Part shown: positions 20,226 to 30,055 of the stretch, in pieces
Layout: each line of letters starts with the position of its first letter
How positions within the stretch are numbered: the first letter of the stretch is position 1
NCBI GenBank assembly: GCA_016931575.1
Contig: JAFGEO010000144.1
Coordinates: 62,001 to 126,000, forward strand
Origin: Bacteroidales bacterium
GTDB lineage: Bacteria > Bacteroidota > Bacteroidia > Bacteroidales > UBA10428
Length of the DNA stretch: 64,000 nucleotides
Direction of reading: 5' to 3'
Notes under the pieces: generated by a model
The model's database searches: none
What the model was told of the DNA's origin: nothing
Seen by the model: only the letters and a program-made list of their open reading frames with translations
Program-made: the position numbers and the translations under genes

Positions 20226-20774
20226 TTGATTATGAATGAAGAAATAATAATTGCAGGTTTCGGTGGTCAGGGAGTGCTCTCAATGGGCAAAATCCTGGCC
20301 TATTCCGGGATAATGCAGAACATGGAAGTTAGCTGGATGCCTTCCTACGGACCCGAGATGCGGGGTGGAACAGCCAATGTGACCGTGATTCTGAGCGATG
20401 ACCGGATAAGCTCACCAATCCTGAACCAATACGATACGGCCATTATCCTGAATCAGCAATCGCTTGATAAGTTCGAGAGCCGGGTAAAAAAAGGTGGTCT
20501 TCTCATTTATGATACCAATGGGATAACCCGCCATCCCGAACGGAAGGATATCCGGATTTTTCAGGTGGAAGCAACCCGGGAAGCTGCCAGAATGGGAGCT
20601 GCCCGCGCATTCAACATGATCGTCCTCGGAGCGTACCTGAAGGTACAACCTGTCGTGAAAATTGATAATGTATCGAGAGGACTGGAAAAATCACTTCCCC
20701 AGCGTCACCATCATCTGATCCCTATGAACCTCGAAGGGTTGAAGAGGGGTATGCAGATTGTAAAGGAAGCCTGA
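20226..20774 (+). CDS. 2-oxoacid:ferredoxin oxidoreductase gamma subunit
   Basis: IIIAGFGGQGVLSMGKILAYSGIMQNMEVSWMPSYGPEMRGGTANVTVILSD. Confidence 0.92.
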   Translation: MIMNEEIIIAGFGGQGVLSMGKILAYSGIMQNMEVSWMPSYGPEMRGGTANVTVILSDDRISSPILNQYDTAIILNQQSLDKFESRVKKGGLLIYDTNGITRHPERKDIRIFQVEATREAARMGAARAFNMIVLGAYLKVQPVVKIDNVSRGLEKSLPQRHHHLIPMNLEGLKRGMQIVKEA

Positions 20775-21156
20775 TCCCATTAGCCTGATCGCTTCCCCCC
20801 TGTATGTGATGATCTGCCTCATCGGAATGAGGTAGGCTGGGTGCCTATGAGGCATTGATGCATCTTGCCCTTCTGCACTAATGCTTCTCATCGCATTTTC
20901 AGGAACGGTCAACTCATGTTATTCGTAAAAGATTGAAAGGATTATAAGGAAATTGCCTGGTCCTTTCAAGGTTGAAAATGCAGGGTTTGCATGTGCGGGG
21001 ATACGATATTTTGAGTTGAGGGATTGGTGAGATTGAGTTTGGAAAGGGGTTGTGTCTTCGGATTCATCCCCTTTCTTTGTTAAGGTTTAATGCAAAGGGC
21101 AGATGTGCAAACTGTCTGCATTTGGGGCACTTCCTTTTCAGTAACGGCCTAACAGC

Positions 21157-21732
21157 CTACCTGTACAAATTATACTTCTCAATATACTCATATACCGGGC
21201 CGGGCAGGAAATGGCGTACATCCTTTTTCCCGCTTATAGCCGAACGTATGAAGCTTGAAGACACCTCTAACATTGGGGCACCCTCAAGAAGTGTAATATT
21301 CTTGTGGGCCTTGTAATCAACTGCTGCATCGGTTTGCCTGGGATAAATATACCGGTGGTACCGGGCAATGATCTGTTCAAAATTTTTCCATTTATGGAAA
21401 GCAGCTAAACTATCACTTCCCATGATCAGGACAAACTCATTCTTTGGATGCTTTTCGGAAAGGTAGGCGAGGGTATCAATGGTATAGGATGGACGGGGCA
21501 TGTTAAACTCAATATCGCAAATTCTGAAGCGGTAATCGTTCCCGATCGCCAGCTCAACCATTTCGAGCCGAAAATGATCGGCCAGCAGGCTCTCCTTTTT
21601 TTTTAGCGGATTATGGGGGCTGATCACAAACCAGAGTTCTTCCAGTGGGGTGAACTCAATAAAGTAGTTCGCCAAAACCATGTGTCCTATGTGAACAGGA
21701 TTGAATGATCCGAAAAATAAACCGGTTTTCAT
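21157..21732 (-). CDS. nadD: Nicotinate-nucleotide adenylyltransferase
   Basis: GLFFGSFNPVHIGHMVLANYF; EVSSSFIRSAISGKKDVRHFLPGPVYEYI. Confidence 0.93.
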   Translation of the reverse strand: MKTGLFFGSFNPVHIGHMVLANYFIEFTPLEELWFVISPHNPLKKKESLLADHFRLEMVELAIGNDYRFRICDIEFNMPRPSYTIDTLAYLSEKHPKNEFVLIMGSDSLAAFHKWKNFEQIIARYHRYIYPRQTDAAVDYKAHKNITLLEGAPMLEVSSSFIRSAISGKKDVRHFLPGPVYEYIEKYNLYR

Positions 21733-21761
21733 AGGAATGGTGATCGTTACAGTATTTTATC

Positions 21762-22331
21762 CTAAGCTTTCAGGAAATCTTTTACCAGGTCCAGGATCTC
21801 CTCTTTGGCTTTTTTAAGGTCCGAATTGGTTATCACATGATCGAATTTACGTGCATACGTCATCTCCATTTTTGCTTTACGAACCCTCTTTGCCAGGTTT
21901 TCAGGAGTTTCCGTATTCCGGGCAGTCAGCCTCTTTTCCAATTCTTCAGTTGAAGGTGCCTGGATGAAGATGGAGAGTGCACTGTCTTTATAGTATCTTT
22001 TTATATTAATGCCGCCCATCACATCGACGTCAAATACGATATTATTGCCTAAAGCCCGGTTTTTCTCTACTTCCGACTTAAGCGTACCATAATAATGGCC
22101 GGCGTATACCTCTTCCCATTCCAAAAATTCCCCGTCTTCGATCTTTGATTTGAAATCATCGATGCTCAGGAAATAATAATCCTTTCCCTGCACTTCGCTT
22201 TCGCGTTTTTTTCGGCTGCAGGCAGATACCGAGAAGCAGAGGTTCAGGCTTTCATCAGCAATCAGATGGTGTGCCAGTGTGGATTTTCCGGCACCCGACG
22301 GACCTGACAGAATAATCAACTTTCCAGACAT
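21762..22331 (-). CDS. gmk: Guanylate kinase
   Basis: LIILSGPSGAGKSTLAHHLI; FLEWEEVYAGHYYGTLKSEVE; VFDVDVMGGINIK. Confidence 0.96.
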   Translation of the reverse strand: MSGKLIILSGPSGAGKSTLAHHLIADESLNLCFSVSACSRKKRESEVQGKDYYFLSIDDFKSKIEDGEFLEWEEVYAGHYYGTLKSEVEKNRALGNNIVFDVDVMGGINIKRYYKDSALSIFIQAPSTEELEKRLTARNTETPENLAKRVRKAKMEMTYARKFDHVITNSDLKKAKEEILDLVKDFLKA

Positions 22332-22342
22332 ATCTTAACTTT

Positions 22343-23218
22343 TTACAATACATTCATTAATTGTTCCTTGATCTTCTCCAGTTCGTCTTTCATCATCACC
22401 ACCAGACGCTGGATATCTGAATGGTTGGCTTTGGAGCCCAGGGTGTTGATTTCCCGGCCGATTTCCTGGGATATGAAGGATAATTTCTTCCCGCTGGGAT
22501 CCTTTTCTTCAGAAACCTCTTTGAAAAATTTGCAGTGGTTGCTAAGACGCACCTCTTCTTCTGTAATATCAATCTTTTCAAGGTAATAGATCAGTTCCTG
22601 TTCATACCGGTTGCTATCAATTTTCTCCTGGTCCTGAATAATTCCCAGGCTGCTGTTCAGCTTTTCTTTTATTCGTTCAATGCGATCCTTTTCAAGTGGC
22701 TTGATCTTTTCCTGTAATTCAAGGATGGTATCAATCCGCATAAGGATATCATTCCTCAGAGCCTGACCTTCCCGTTTACGGAATTCAATCATCTTGAGAA
22801 GGGCTTCCTCAATTTTTGTCTGAATTACACTCCACTCCTGATCGGATAGCTCTTCCTTCTCTGCCATGAGTGCATCCGGGAACCTCATGATAATCTGCAT
22901 CAGGGCATCGTCATTTTCGGCTCCAAGCTCCTCGGTAAGACCTTTAAGCTGAGCGTAATATTCTTTTACCAGGGGGAAGTTGATTCTTGCATTGCTCGAA
23001 GCATCAGTGGTTTCGTAGGTGATGTTGAATTCAACCTTTCCCCGGATGAGGTATTTGGAAATGAGATTTCTGAGTTCGAGCTCCTTTTCTTTATACAAAT
23101 TGGGTAAACGGGTGTAAATATCAAGCTGCTTGCTATTTAAAGATTTAATCTCAATAGTGACCTGCCTGGTAGGCAATTCGCAAACAGTTTTGCCGTAACC
23201 TGTCATGGATAGCATCAT
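22343..23218 (-). CDS. yicC: YicC/YloC family endoribonuclease
   Basis: MLSMTGYGKT N-terminus; C-terminal FISQEIGREINTLGSKANHSDIQRLVVMMKDELEKIKEQLMNVL. Confidence 0.95.
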   Translation of the reverse strand: MMLSMTGYGKTVCELPTRQVTIEIKSLNSKQLDIYTRLPNLYKEKELELRNLISKYLIRGKVEFNITYETTDASSNARINFPLVKEYYAQLKGLTEELGAENDDALMQIIMRFPDALMAEKEELSDQEWSVIQTKIEEALLKMIEFRKREGQALRNDILMRIDTILELQEKIKPLEKDRIERIKEKLNSSLGIIQDQEKIDSNRYEQELIYYLEKIDITEEEVRLSNHCKFFKEVSEEKDPSGKKLSFISQEIGREINTLGSKANHSDIQRLVVMMKDELEKIKEQLMNVL

Positions 23219-23279
23219 CAGATTTCTTTGTATTTTTAGTTAAGGTACGAAAATACTATGTAAATGGAGATATACAAAA

Positions 23280-24719
23280 TCAACTCAGGGATTCTTCATA
23301 TTCTACAACCCCCTTATTCTTCCAGGTACCGGTGCGATAATAGACAGCGGAAAATACCGTACCGATCAGCCAGGCGATGGGAACCGACCACCAGATTCCC
23401 TGTTCCCGCAGGCTTCCGCGAAAGATATCAGGCAGGTTCATATCCAGATTCATTTTGCTGAGCATGCTGTTTAAACGGCCGGAGAGGAGCGAAGCCAGGG
23501 GTATGCGGATAATCCAAAGTGACAAGAGGGTGATAAACATGGGAACTATGGTATCACCTGCACCCCGTAGCATCCCATTCAGCGAGAACATGACGCTGAA
23601 GATTATGTAGCCGGAGCCTACAATGGTCAGGTAGCCAACACCAATCCTGATTACCGCGGGTTCTTCAATGAACAGGTGCATAAGTTGATACCTGAAACTA
23701 AGGATAACAGCCGTCAGGATAAGGCTGACAGCTATGGACATCCCCAGAGTGGCTTTGAGACCTTTTCGGACCCTGTCAATCTTGTTGGCTCCTATGTTCT
23801 GACCTACAAAGGTGGATAGCGCCTGACCGAAGTTCATGGCTGGGAGCATTGCCAGACTGTCAATCCGGCCGGCAACAGTATAGGCTGCTGCTACATTGGT
23901 ACCAAAGGTATTTACAATTCTGAACAACGCCAGCATGCCAAACGAGACAAAGGTCTGCTGAAATCCGGAAGGTAAACCTATGCGCACACTTTTCAGGAAG
24001 ATTTCCCAATCAAAAACCATCTTCCTGAGTCTTAGTTTTACCAGCTCATGGGTTTTGTTGAGGTACAGGATGGCGGAAATAAAAGCTCCTCCATGAGAGA
24101 TGACGGTAGCAAGGGCTGCCCCCTGGACACCAAAACCCAGGTACTTGATGAAGACAAAATCAAGGATAATATTGAAGATGGAGGCAATGACAAGAAATAC
24201 CAGGGGGGTAACTGAATCACCCAGTCCCCGAAGGATAGCACTGGTCCCGTTAAAACCAAAAAGGAGGATGGTTCCAAGAAGGAAAGTCCTGAGGTAGGCA
24301 ATTGCACCCGGCATGACTTCAGGGGGCAATTTCATCATTCTGAAGATATCCTCAGTAAAAGCTATCCCAACCGCCATAATGAGCAGAGAGGCGGCGAATA
24401 CAAATATGTAGAGGGTATCGATGGTCCTGCGGACTTTCTCATAATCTCTGGCACCAAAATACTGTGCCACCACAATAGTGCCCCCCGAGGCAATGCCGAT
24501 AACAAACGAGATAAGTGCAAATATGATGGGAAAGGATGCACCCACTGCTGTCAGTGCTTCCTTGCCCAGAAACCGGCCAACAATGATGCTGTCAACGATG
24601 TTATAGGTCTGTTGAAAAATATTACCAACCAGCATAGGCGCTGCAAAGCGTATAATACTCCCCCCGATTCTCCCAGTGGTAAGATCTCTCATTTTTTCGA
24701 AAGAGGCAAAGGTGTGCAA
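23280..24719 (-). CDS. MATE family efflux transporter
   Basis: RIGGSIIRFAAPMLVGNIFQQTYNIVDSIIVGRFLGKEALTAVGASFPI; 12 hydrophobic segments. Confidence 0.93.
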   Translation of the reverse strand: MHTFASFEKMRDLTTGRIGGSIIRFAAPMLVGNIFQQTYNIVDSIIVGRFLGKEALTAVGASFPIIFALISFVIGIASGGTIVVAQYFGARDYEKVRRTIDTLYIFVFAASLLIMAVGIAFTEDIFRMMKLPPEVMPGAIAYLRTFLLGTILLFGFNGTSAILRGLGDSVTPLVFLVIASIFNIILDFVFIKYLGFGVQGAALATVISHGGAFISAILYLNKTHELVKLRLRKMVFDWEIFLKSVRIGLPSGFQQTFVSFGMLALFRIVNTFGTNVAAAYTVAGRIDSLAMLPAMNFGQALSTFVGQNIGANKIDRVRKGLKATLGMSIAVSLILTAVILSFRYQLMHLFIEEPAVIRIGVGYLTIVGSGYIIFSVMFSLNGMLRGAGDTIVPMFITLLSLWIIRIPLASLLSGRLNSMLSKMNLDMNLPDIFRGSLREQGIWWSVPIAWLIGTVFSAVYYRTGTWKNKGVVEYEESLS

Positions 24720-24831
24720 ATTGTATGAGTCCTCAAAATATCCATCCTTCCTTTTCTATGAATGAATTAAAAACTGCACCTTTGTATTGATGCTAAAAGC
24801 ATTATCTTCAGGTAGATTTAACAAGTTAGCA

Positions 24832-26262
24832 ATGACCATCCACGAGACATCAAAAACCAAGATTATTGCCACGCTTGGGCCAGCCAGTAGCGAAGAGAAA
24901 CACCTGATGGGACTTATCTATTCAGGGATTGATCTCTTCAGGTTCAATTTTTCCCACGGAAGCCACGACGTTCATGAAGAGATGATCCAGCGGGTCCGTG
25001 CCATCAATAAAAAAATGAATACCCACATAGCACTTCTTGCCGACCTTCAGGGGCCAAAGATCAGACTTGGAGAGGTTGAAGAAGGAACCCTTGTCAGGGA
25101 CGATGATACCATCATCTTTACCAATCGCAAGTGCATCGGGAACCATCAGAGGGTCTATGTCAGTTACCCGGAACTTCCGGTGGATGTCGCAAAGGGAGAC
25201 ATTCTGCTTATTGATGACGGCAGGCTTAAATTTAAGGTGGAATCGTCAAACGGGGAGGATGAGCTTGTGGCCCGGATTATTCACGGTGGCCCGCTATACT
25301 CCCGCAAGGGCGTTAATATGCCGCATACCAGGCTCTCTGCTTCCGGGCTTACCGATAAAGATAAAAGGGACCTGGAGTTTATTATGGAGCATGACTTCGA
25401 CTGGATAGCCTTATCTTTTGTTCGCTGGGCTAAGGATATCACTAACCTGAAGGAGATCCTGCAAAAAAGGAACAAAAAAGCACTGGTCATAGCAAAAATC
25501 GAGAAACCTGAAGCACTGAATGAACTGGATGAGATCATTGAGGCAGCCGATGCCGTAATGGTGGCCCGGGGAGACCTTGGTGTTGAAGTTTCATTCGAGA
25601 AGGTGCCGCTTATTCAGAAACAAATCGTTGGGAAATGTATCCACCGGTCTACTCCGGTAATCATCGCTACACAGATGCTGGAAAGCATGATTACCAATTT
25701 CCGGCCTACCCGTGCCGAAGCTAACGATGTTGCCAATGCTGTTTTCGATGGTGTCGATACCGTGATGTTAAGTGGTGAAACCTCCGTCGGGAAATTCCCT
25801 GTTGAGACTATCCAGAGCATGCAGCAGATCATCGATTATGCGGAGGGAACAGCTTTTGTGCACAAGCACGAGCATATTCCGATTGACAGTTCCCATACCT
25901 ATATTCCTGACTCCATATGCTACAATGCCTGCAGGATGGCTGATCAATCGGGGGCTAAAGCTATTATTGCCTTTGCTGCCAAACCTCAGACTGCCTTTCG
26001 TCTTGCCGGGAACAGGCCTAATGCACCCGTATATATTTTTACTCCCGATGAGCAGATCATACGTCAGCTATCCCTCGTATGGGGTGTCCGTACTTTTCAT
26101 ATTGAAGCCATGAAAGATGTCGACAGTGCGCTGGATTATGCTGTGAATACCCTGAAAAAACTAAATCTGGTAAAGCACGGCGACAGGCTTGTGCAGGTTA
26201 GCAGCCTTCCGCTGTTTGATTTTGAAGGGGTGAATACCATCAAGCTGACACATGTACTCTGA
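24832..26262 (+). CDS. pyk: Pyruvate kinase
   Basis: TKIIATLGPASSEEKHLMGLIYSGIDLFRFNFSHG; MVARGDLGVEVSFEKVPLIQKQIV. Start set to ATG at 24832, not the ORF-track start 24787. Confidence 0.95.
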   Translation: MTIHETSKTKIIATLGPASSEEKHLMGLIYSGIDLFRFNFSHGSHDVHEEMIQRVRAINKKMNTHIALLADLQGPKIRLGEVEEGTLVRDDDTIIFTNRKCIGNHQRVYVSYPELPVDVAKGDILLIDDGRLKFKVESSNGEDELVARIIHGGPLYSRKGVNMPHTRLSASGLTDKDKRDLEFIMEHDFDWIALSFVRWAKDITNLKEILQKRNKKALVIAKIEKPEALNELDEIIEAADAVMVARGDLGVEVSFEKVPLIQKQIVGKCIHRSTPVIIATQMLESMITNFRPTRAEANDVANAVFDGVDTVMLSGETSVGKFPVETIQSMQQIIDYAEGTAFVHKHEHIPIDSSHTYIPDSICYNACRMADQSGAKAIIAFAAKPQTAFRLAGNRPNAPVYIFTPDEQIIRQLSLVWGVRTFHIEAMKDVDSALDYAVNTLKKLNLVKHGDRLVQVSSLPLFDFEGVNTIKLTHVL

Positions 26263-27064
26263 AAAAATTGCAGAAGCCGCTAATAACTGGATTGAACCTG
26301 TCAGGGAGTTCATTATTCCACTCTATGCAGATCAATGGATCCCGTCTCATGATTTCGGGCATCATTACCGCGTATGGAAAAATGCCTGCAGGCTTGTGGA
26401 CTATCAGCCCGGGATGGGACAATTTTTTTATGAGGAACTCTTGATAGCATGCCTTTTTCATGACATCGGAATGCTGTACGACCCGACAGAGAAGCACGGG
26501 TACCGCAGCAGGATCCTCTGTGAACAGTTCCTGAAAACCCGTCGGGACCAGTTGTCTTTTAATCCTGCGCGTCTCCTGGAGGCGATTGAATACCATGATG
26601 ATAAGGACTACAGCACCCGGATCGAGAATAACCCGGTCTATCAGATCCTCTGCATCGCCGATGATATCGATGCTTTCGGGGCTCTGGGATTATACCGTTA
26701 TCTTGAGATCTACCTCCTGCGGGGACATACTCCAGACAATCTTCCGGCACTCATCTCAGGCAATGCGGCCGGGCGTTTTAAAAAGATCATGTCACAATCT
26801 GAAAAACTTGGATCTGATATGGCTGGCATCACTCAGCGCTATGGAAGACTTCAAAAACTGATTATGGAAGACGGTTTTCCGGAGTCGGCATCTACTCTGG
26901 TGCAGTGGGTTTCAGATAAGCTTGTTGATCCCCGCATTTCACCCTGGAAATTCTTCAGGAATTACCCAGGTACAGTCAAAAATTCAAGGATTAATTTTTT
27001 CCTGGCTTCGATCCGTGAAGAAATGGAAGCTATTGAAGCTGAAGGGATCTGGATATTCAGCTGA
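26252..27064 (+). CDS. HD domain-containing protein (putative metal-dependent phosphohydrolase)
   Basis: HDFGHHYRVWKNACRL...LIACLFHDIGML; overlaps the end of pyk by 11 nt. Confidence 0.75.
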   Translation: MYSEKIAEAANNWIEPVREFIIPLYADQWIPSHDFGHHYRVWKNACRLVDYQPGMGQFFYEELLIACLFHDIGMLYDPTEKHGYRSRILCEQFLKTRRDQLSFNPARLLEAIEYHDDKDYSTRIENNPVYQILCIADDIDAFGALGLYRYLEIYLLRGHTPDNLPALISGNAAGRFKKIMSQSEKLGSDMAGITQRYGRLQKLIMEDGFPESASTLVQWVSDKLVDPRISPWKFFRNYPGTVKNSRINFFLASIREEMEAIEAEGIWIFS

Positions 27065-27272
27065 TTGCATAAGCTGTTTACTCACTTTTAGTACATCCTG
27101 AATAACTTAAGGTGCAGATTATCAGTTTATTTATTGATATTTTGTTAATATTTTATTAGGTGGCTGTGAAAAAGCTAAGTTCTTTCTCAATAAATTTACC
27201 CTGGATCATGAATGAACAACCTAACTATCAATTCCTCAACTATGGGAATTACCAAACTTTTTAGTTCGCAAA

Positions 27273-28550
27273 ATGCTCTTTGACCAAACCTTACAGGAAA
27301 TTCGCCGGGAATTGGCACAAATCCAATTGAAAAAGGTGGCGAATGAAGAATATTTAGCCTTATTATCGAGCCATACCGCCAGCCTGATCGCCCTGCTTGA
27401 ACAGGTGAGAGCCTCAGGGGATGCTGAGGGATTGCAAGCGGATGCTGCCGCTCAGGTTGATGAAATACTCGGCCTGGTACAGGGCTTTCATTTCCGAATT
27501 GACAGCAAAATGAAAATCCGGCATATCTCCCCTTCTGTGATGGAAGAATTGGGCTTTTCAGGAAATGAACTGCTTAACAATAGCTTTTCGCAGCTAATTC
27601 CTGATGATTCAAGGGAGGCGATCAGTCAAATTGAAGCGTATATAACTGGTAATGATGGACTTAAGTCAAAGTTGCACCTGGAACTGGAATTGAATGACAA
27701 AAAAGGAAATTCAATCTTCTATAAATTATCGCTCAGGCGTTCAGGAGAAGCTGGCATGTGGTCAGGGTTTTGCCTGAACATTCACGAGTTGAAACTGAGG
27801 GAGGCGAATCTGATTGTTGAACGTAACAGTGCAGAACTGAACGATAAGCTGAAAAGTGATTTTCTTGCTAATATGAGCCATGAGATCCGGACCCCCCTGA
27901 ATGGGATCGTTGGTTTTTCAACCATGCTGGGCATGGACAATATTACATCGGAGAAAAAGCAAAAATATGTCCGGATTATCCGGTCGAGTACCAAACACCT
28001 GCTCACCCTGGTTAATGACATTATTGATCAATCCAAAATTGAAGCCGGCCAGCTCAGGATTCATTGTCACGAGCTTAATGTTAACCTGATGCTTGAGGAA
28101 CTGCTGGCTACCACTGTCGCTGAGGGACAACGACTGGAAAGGAATAAGTTGCGGATTGTCAAACAGGTACCGAACTCGGGGAATGACCTGATCATCTGTA
28201 CTGACGAGATCAGACTGAAGCAGGTAATGAACAACCTGCTGGGCAATGCACTTAAATTCACCCATGAGGGAAGCATTGTTTTTGGGTATTCGCTGGACGG
28301 CGATGAGCGTATCCGTTTCTTTGTCAGGGACAGTGGGGTAGGGATTTCCCCAACGGTCAAAAATGTCATTTTTAAACGTTACAAACAAACGGATGAAGGC
28401 AGGAAGAAAGAATATGATGGGACAGGTCTGGGATTGGCGATTTCAAAAGGCATTGTGGAGTTGATGGGCGGAAAGATCGGTGTATTGTCAGAACCCGGGA
28501 AGGGGGCTGAATTCTACTTTTCAATCCCCATGACAAAGAATAAGCACTGA
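27273..28550 (+). CDS. PAS domain sensor histidine kinase
   Basis: PAS-like VMEELGFSGNELLNNSFSQLI; HisKA NMSHEIRTPLNGIVGF; HATPase NLLGNALKFTHEG, DSGVGIS, GTGLGLAISKGIVELMGG. Confidence 0.93.
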   Translation: MLFDQTLQEIRRELAQIQLKKVANEEYLALLSSHTASLIALLEQVRASGDAEGLQADAAAQVDEILGLVQGFHFRIDSKMKIRHISPSVMEELGFSGNELLNNSFSQLIPDDSREAISQIEAYITGNDGLKSKLHLELELNDKKGNSIFYKLSLRRSGEAGMWSGFCLNIHELKLREANLIVERNSAELNDKLKSDFLANMSHEIRTPLNGIVGFSTMLGMDNITSEKKQKYVRIIRSSTKHLLTLVNDIIDQSKIEAGQLRIHCHELNVNLMLEELLATTVAEGQRLERNKLRIVKQVPNSGNDLIICTDEIRLKQVMNNLLGNALKFTHEGSIVFGYSLDGDERIRFFVRDSGVGISPTVKNVIFKRYKQTDEGRKKEYDGTGLGLAISKGIVELMGGKIGVLSEPGKGAEFYFSIPMTKNKH

Positions 28551-28575
28551 GAGGGTGCTTGCCGCATAAATCGGT

Positions 28576-29187
28576 TTACTTAACCAGGAAATTGAACATT
28601 TTCCGGTCTTCCAGATAACCTTCCAGCCTGTCATTCACTGCAACGGGCCCGACACCTGCAGGTGTTCCGGTGTATATCAGATCCCCGATTTTAAAAGTCA
28701 CAAATCTTGAAACATAGGCAATGATCCTGTCAATGCTGAAAAGCATGTCGGCAGTATTGCCTCTCTGAACCGTATTTCCGTTCACGTCGAGATGAAAGGG
28801 AATGGCTTTTGGGCTATTCATACTCTCCAGGCTTATAAATTCACCCAGCACTGCAGATCCGTCAAAGCCTTTGGCAATTTCCCAGGGTTTGCCTTCTTTT
28901 TTACAGCGGTTTTGTAGGTCACGGGCTGTAAAATCAATTCCCAGGGAAACCTCGTTATAGTAACGGTGTGCAAACCGCTCCTGTATGTGCTTGCCTACCC
29001 GGTTGATCCTGACAACTACTTCCACTTCGTGATGGATCTCCCGGGAGAAATCGGGAAGGAAAAAAGGCTTGTTTTTTAACAGCAGTGCACTGTCAGGTTT
29101 CATAAACACAACCGGCTCATCCGGAACAGGATTGTTCAGCTCCCTGGCATGTTCGGTATAATTTCGGCCAATACAAACTATTTTCAT
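28576..29187 (-). CDS. Fumarylacetoacetate hydrolase family protein
   Basis: IVCIGRNYTEHARELNNPVPDEPVVFMKPDSALL; GDLIYTGTPAGVGPV. Confidence 0.9.
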   Translation of the reverse strand: MKIVCIGRNYTEHARELNNPVPDEPVVFMKPDSALLLKNKPFFLPDFSREIHHEVEVVVRINRVGKHIQERFAHRYYNEVSLGIDFTARDLQNRCKKEGKPWEIAKGFDGSAVLGEFISLESMNSPKAIPFHLDVNGNTVQRGNTADMLFSIDRIIAYVSRFVTFKIGDLIYTGTPAGVGPVAVNDRLEGYLEDRKMFNFLVK

Positions 29188-29192
29188 TGTGT

Positions 29193-29975
29193 TTATTTAC
29201 GCTTGTTTTCAGAAAAGGCATTCCTGAGCTTTATGTTTGTCAGGACATTTTTCGTATTGAGGGGAAACTCACTGTTCATCATCCAGCCGTAGTAGGCAGG
29301 ATCCTGCTTAAGGACTTCCTCAACACTTTTTCCTTTATACTTTCCAAAGTTAAACCGTTCGATGCCGTCATCCTCCTGGATAATTCGCCCGGCGAAATCA
29401 ACATTTCGGGTATGACTTGAAAAGGATGAAAGCATTTCCATATCGTTTTCCAGGTCAGTATACCTGTCGAGCTGGGCTTTGAGTATTTCATAGGTTGCCC
29501 GGGTATCTGCAGCAGCACTGTGTGCATCCTCCAGGTCCTTGCTGCAATAGAATTTATAAGCAGCACTCAGCGTGCGCTGTTCTTTCTTGTGGAAGATAAC
29601 CTGAACATCAATAAATTTCTTTTTCGTCAGGTCGATATCGACATCTGCTCGTATCAGCTCTTCTGCTAAAAGGGGAATATCGAACTTATTGGAATTATAT
29701 CCTGCCAGGTCGGCGCCTTCAAGAACTTTCGCCAAGGTTTTCGCAAGCTCCTGGAAGGTGGGGGCATCTTTTACATCCTCATCGCTTATCCCATGGATCT
29801 CCGTAGATTTCTTGGGGATGGGGATTGTCGGGTTCACCCGGTAGGTTCCTGATTCCTCTTTTCCGTTTGGATGGATTTTCAGATACGAGATCTCGACAAT
29901 CCGGTCGGTAACAATGTTGATCCCGGTAGTTTCCAGGTCGAAAAAGACGATGGGATTTTTCAGATTGAGCTCCAT
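29193..29975 (-). CDS. 3'-5' exonuclease (DnaQ/epsilon-like)
   Basis: IVFFDLETTGINIVTDRIVEIS; AHSAAADTRATYEIL; FGKYKGKSVEEVLKQDPAYYGWMM tail. Confidence 0.9.
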   Translation of the reverse strand: MELNLKNPIVFFDLETTGINIVTDRIVEISYLKIHPNGKEESGTYRVNPTIPIPKKSTEIHGISDEDVKDAPTFQELAKTLAKVLEGADLAGYNSNKFDIPLLAEELIRADVDIDLTKKKFIDVQVIFHKKEQRTLSAAYKFYCSKDLEDAHSAAADTRATYEILKAQLDRYTDLENDMEMLSSFSSHTRNVDFAGRIIQEDDGIERFNFGKYKGKSVEEVLKQDPAYYGWMMNSEFPLNTKNVLTNIKLRNAFSENKRK

Positions 29976-29997
29976 TAACTTTGTATTTTTTTGTATT

Positions 29998-30032
29998 GAA
30001 AAAAAAGAGTTTTGTATTCCTACAAAACTCTT
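29998..30032 (-). terminator. Intrinsic terminator downstream of dnaN
   Basis: 12-bp perfect stem AAGAGTTTTGTA-TTCC-TACAAAACTCTT; on the minus strand followed by a T-run. Confidence 0.85.
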
Positions 30033-30055
30033 CGAGGGGTACTATAGTTTTAGGT

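Noticed and set aside
26252-28550. HD-domain protein plus sensor kinase considered as a two-gene signalling or defence system
   Set aside because: There is a 208-nt gap with its own promoter-like sequence between them, and the HD gene overlaps pyk instead; no effector or response regulator is nearby.
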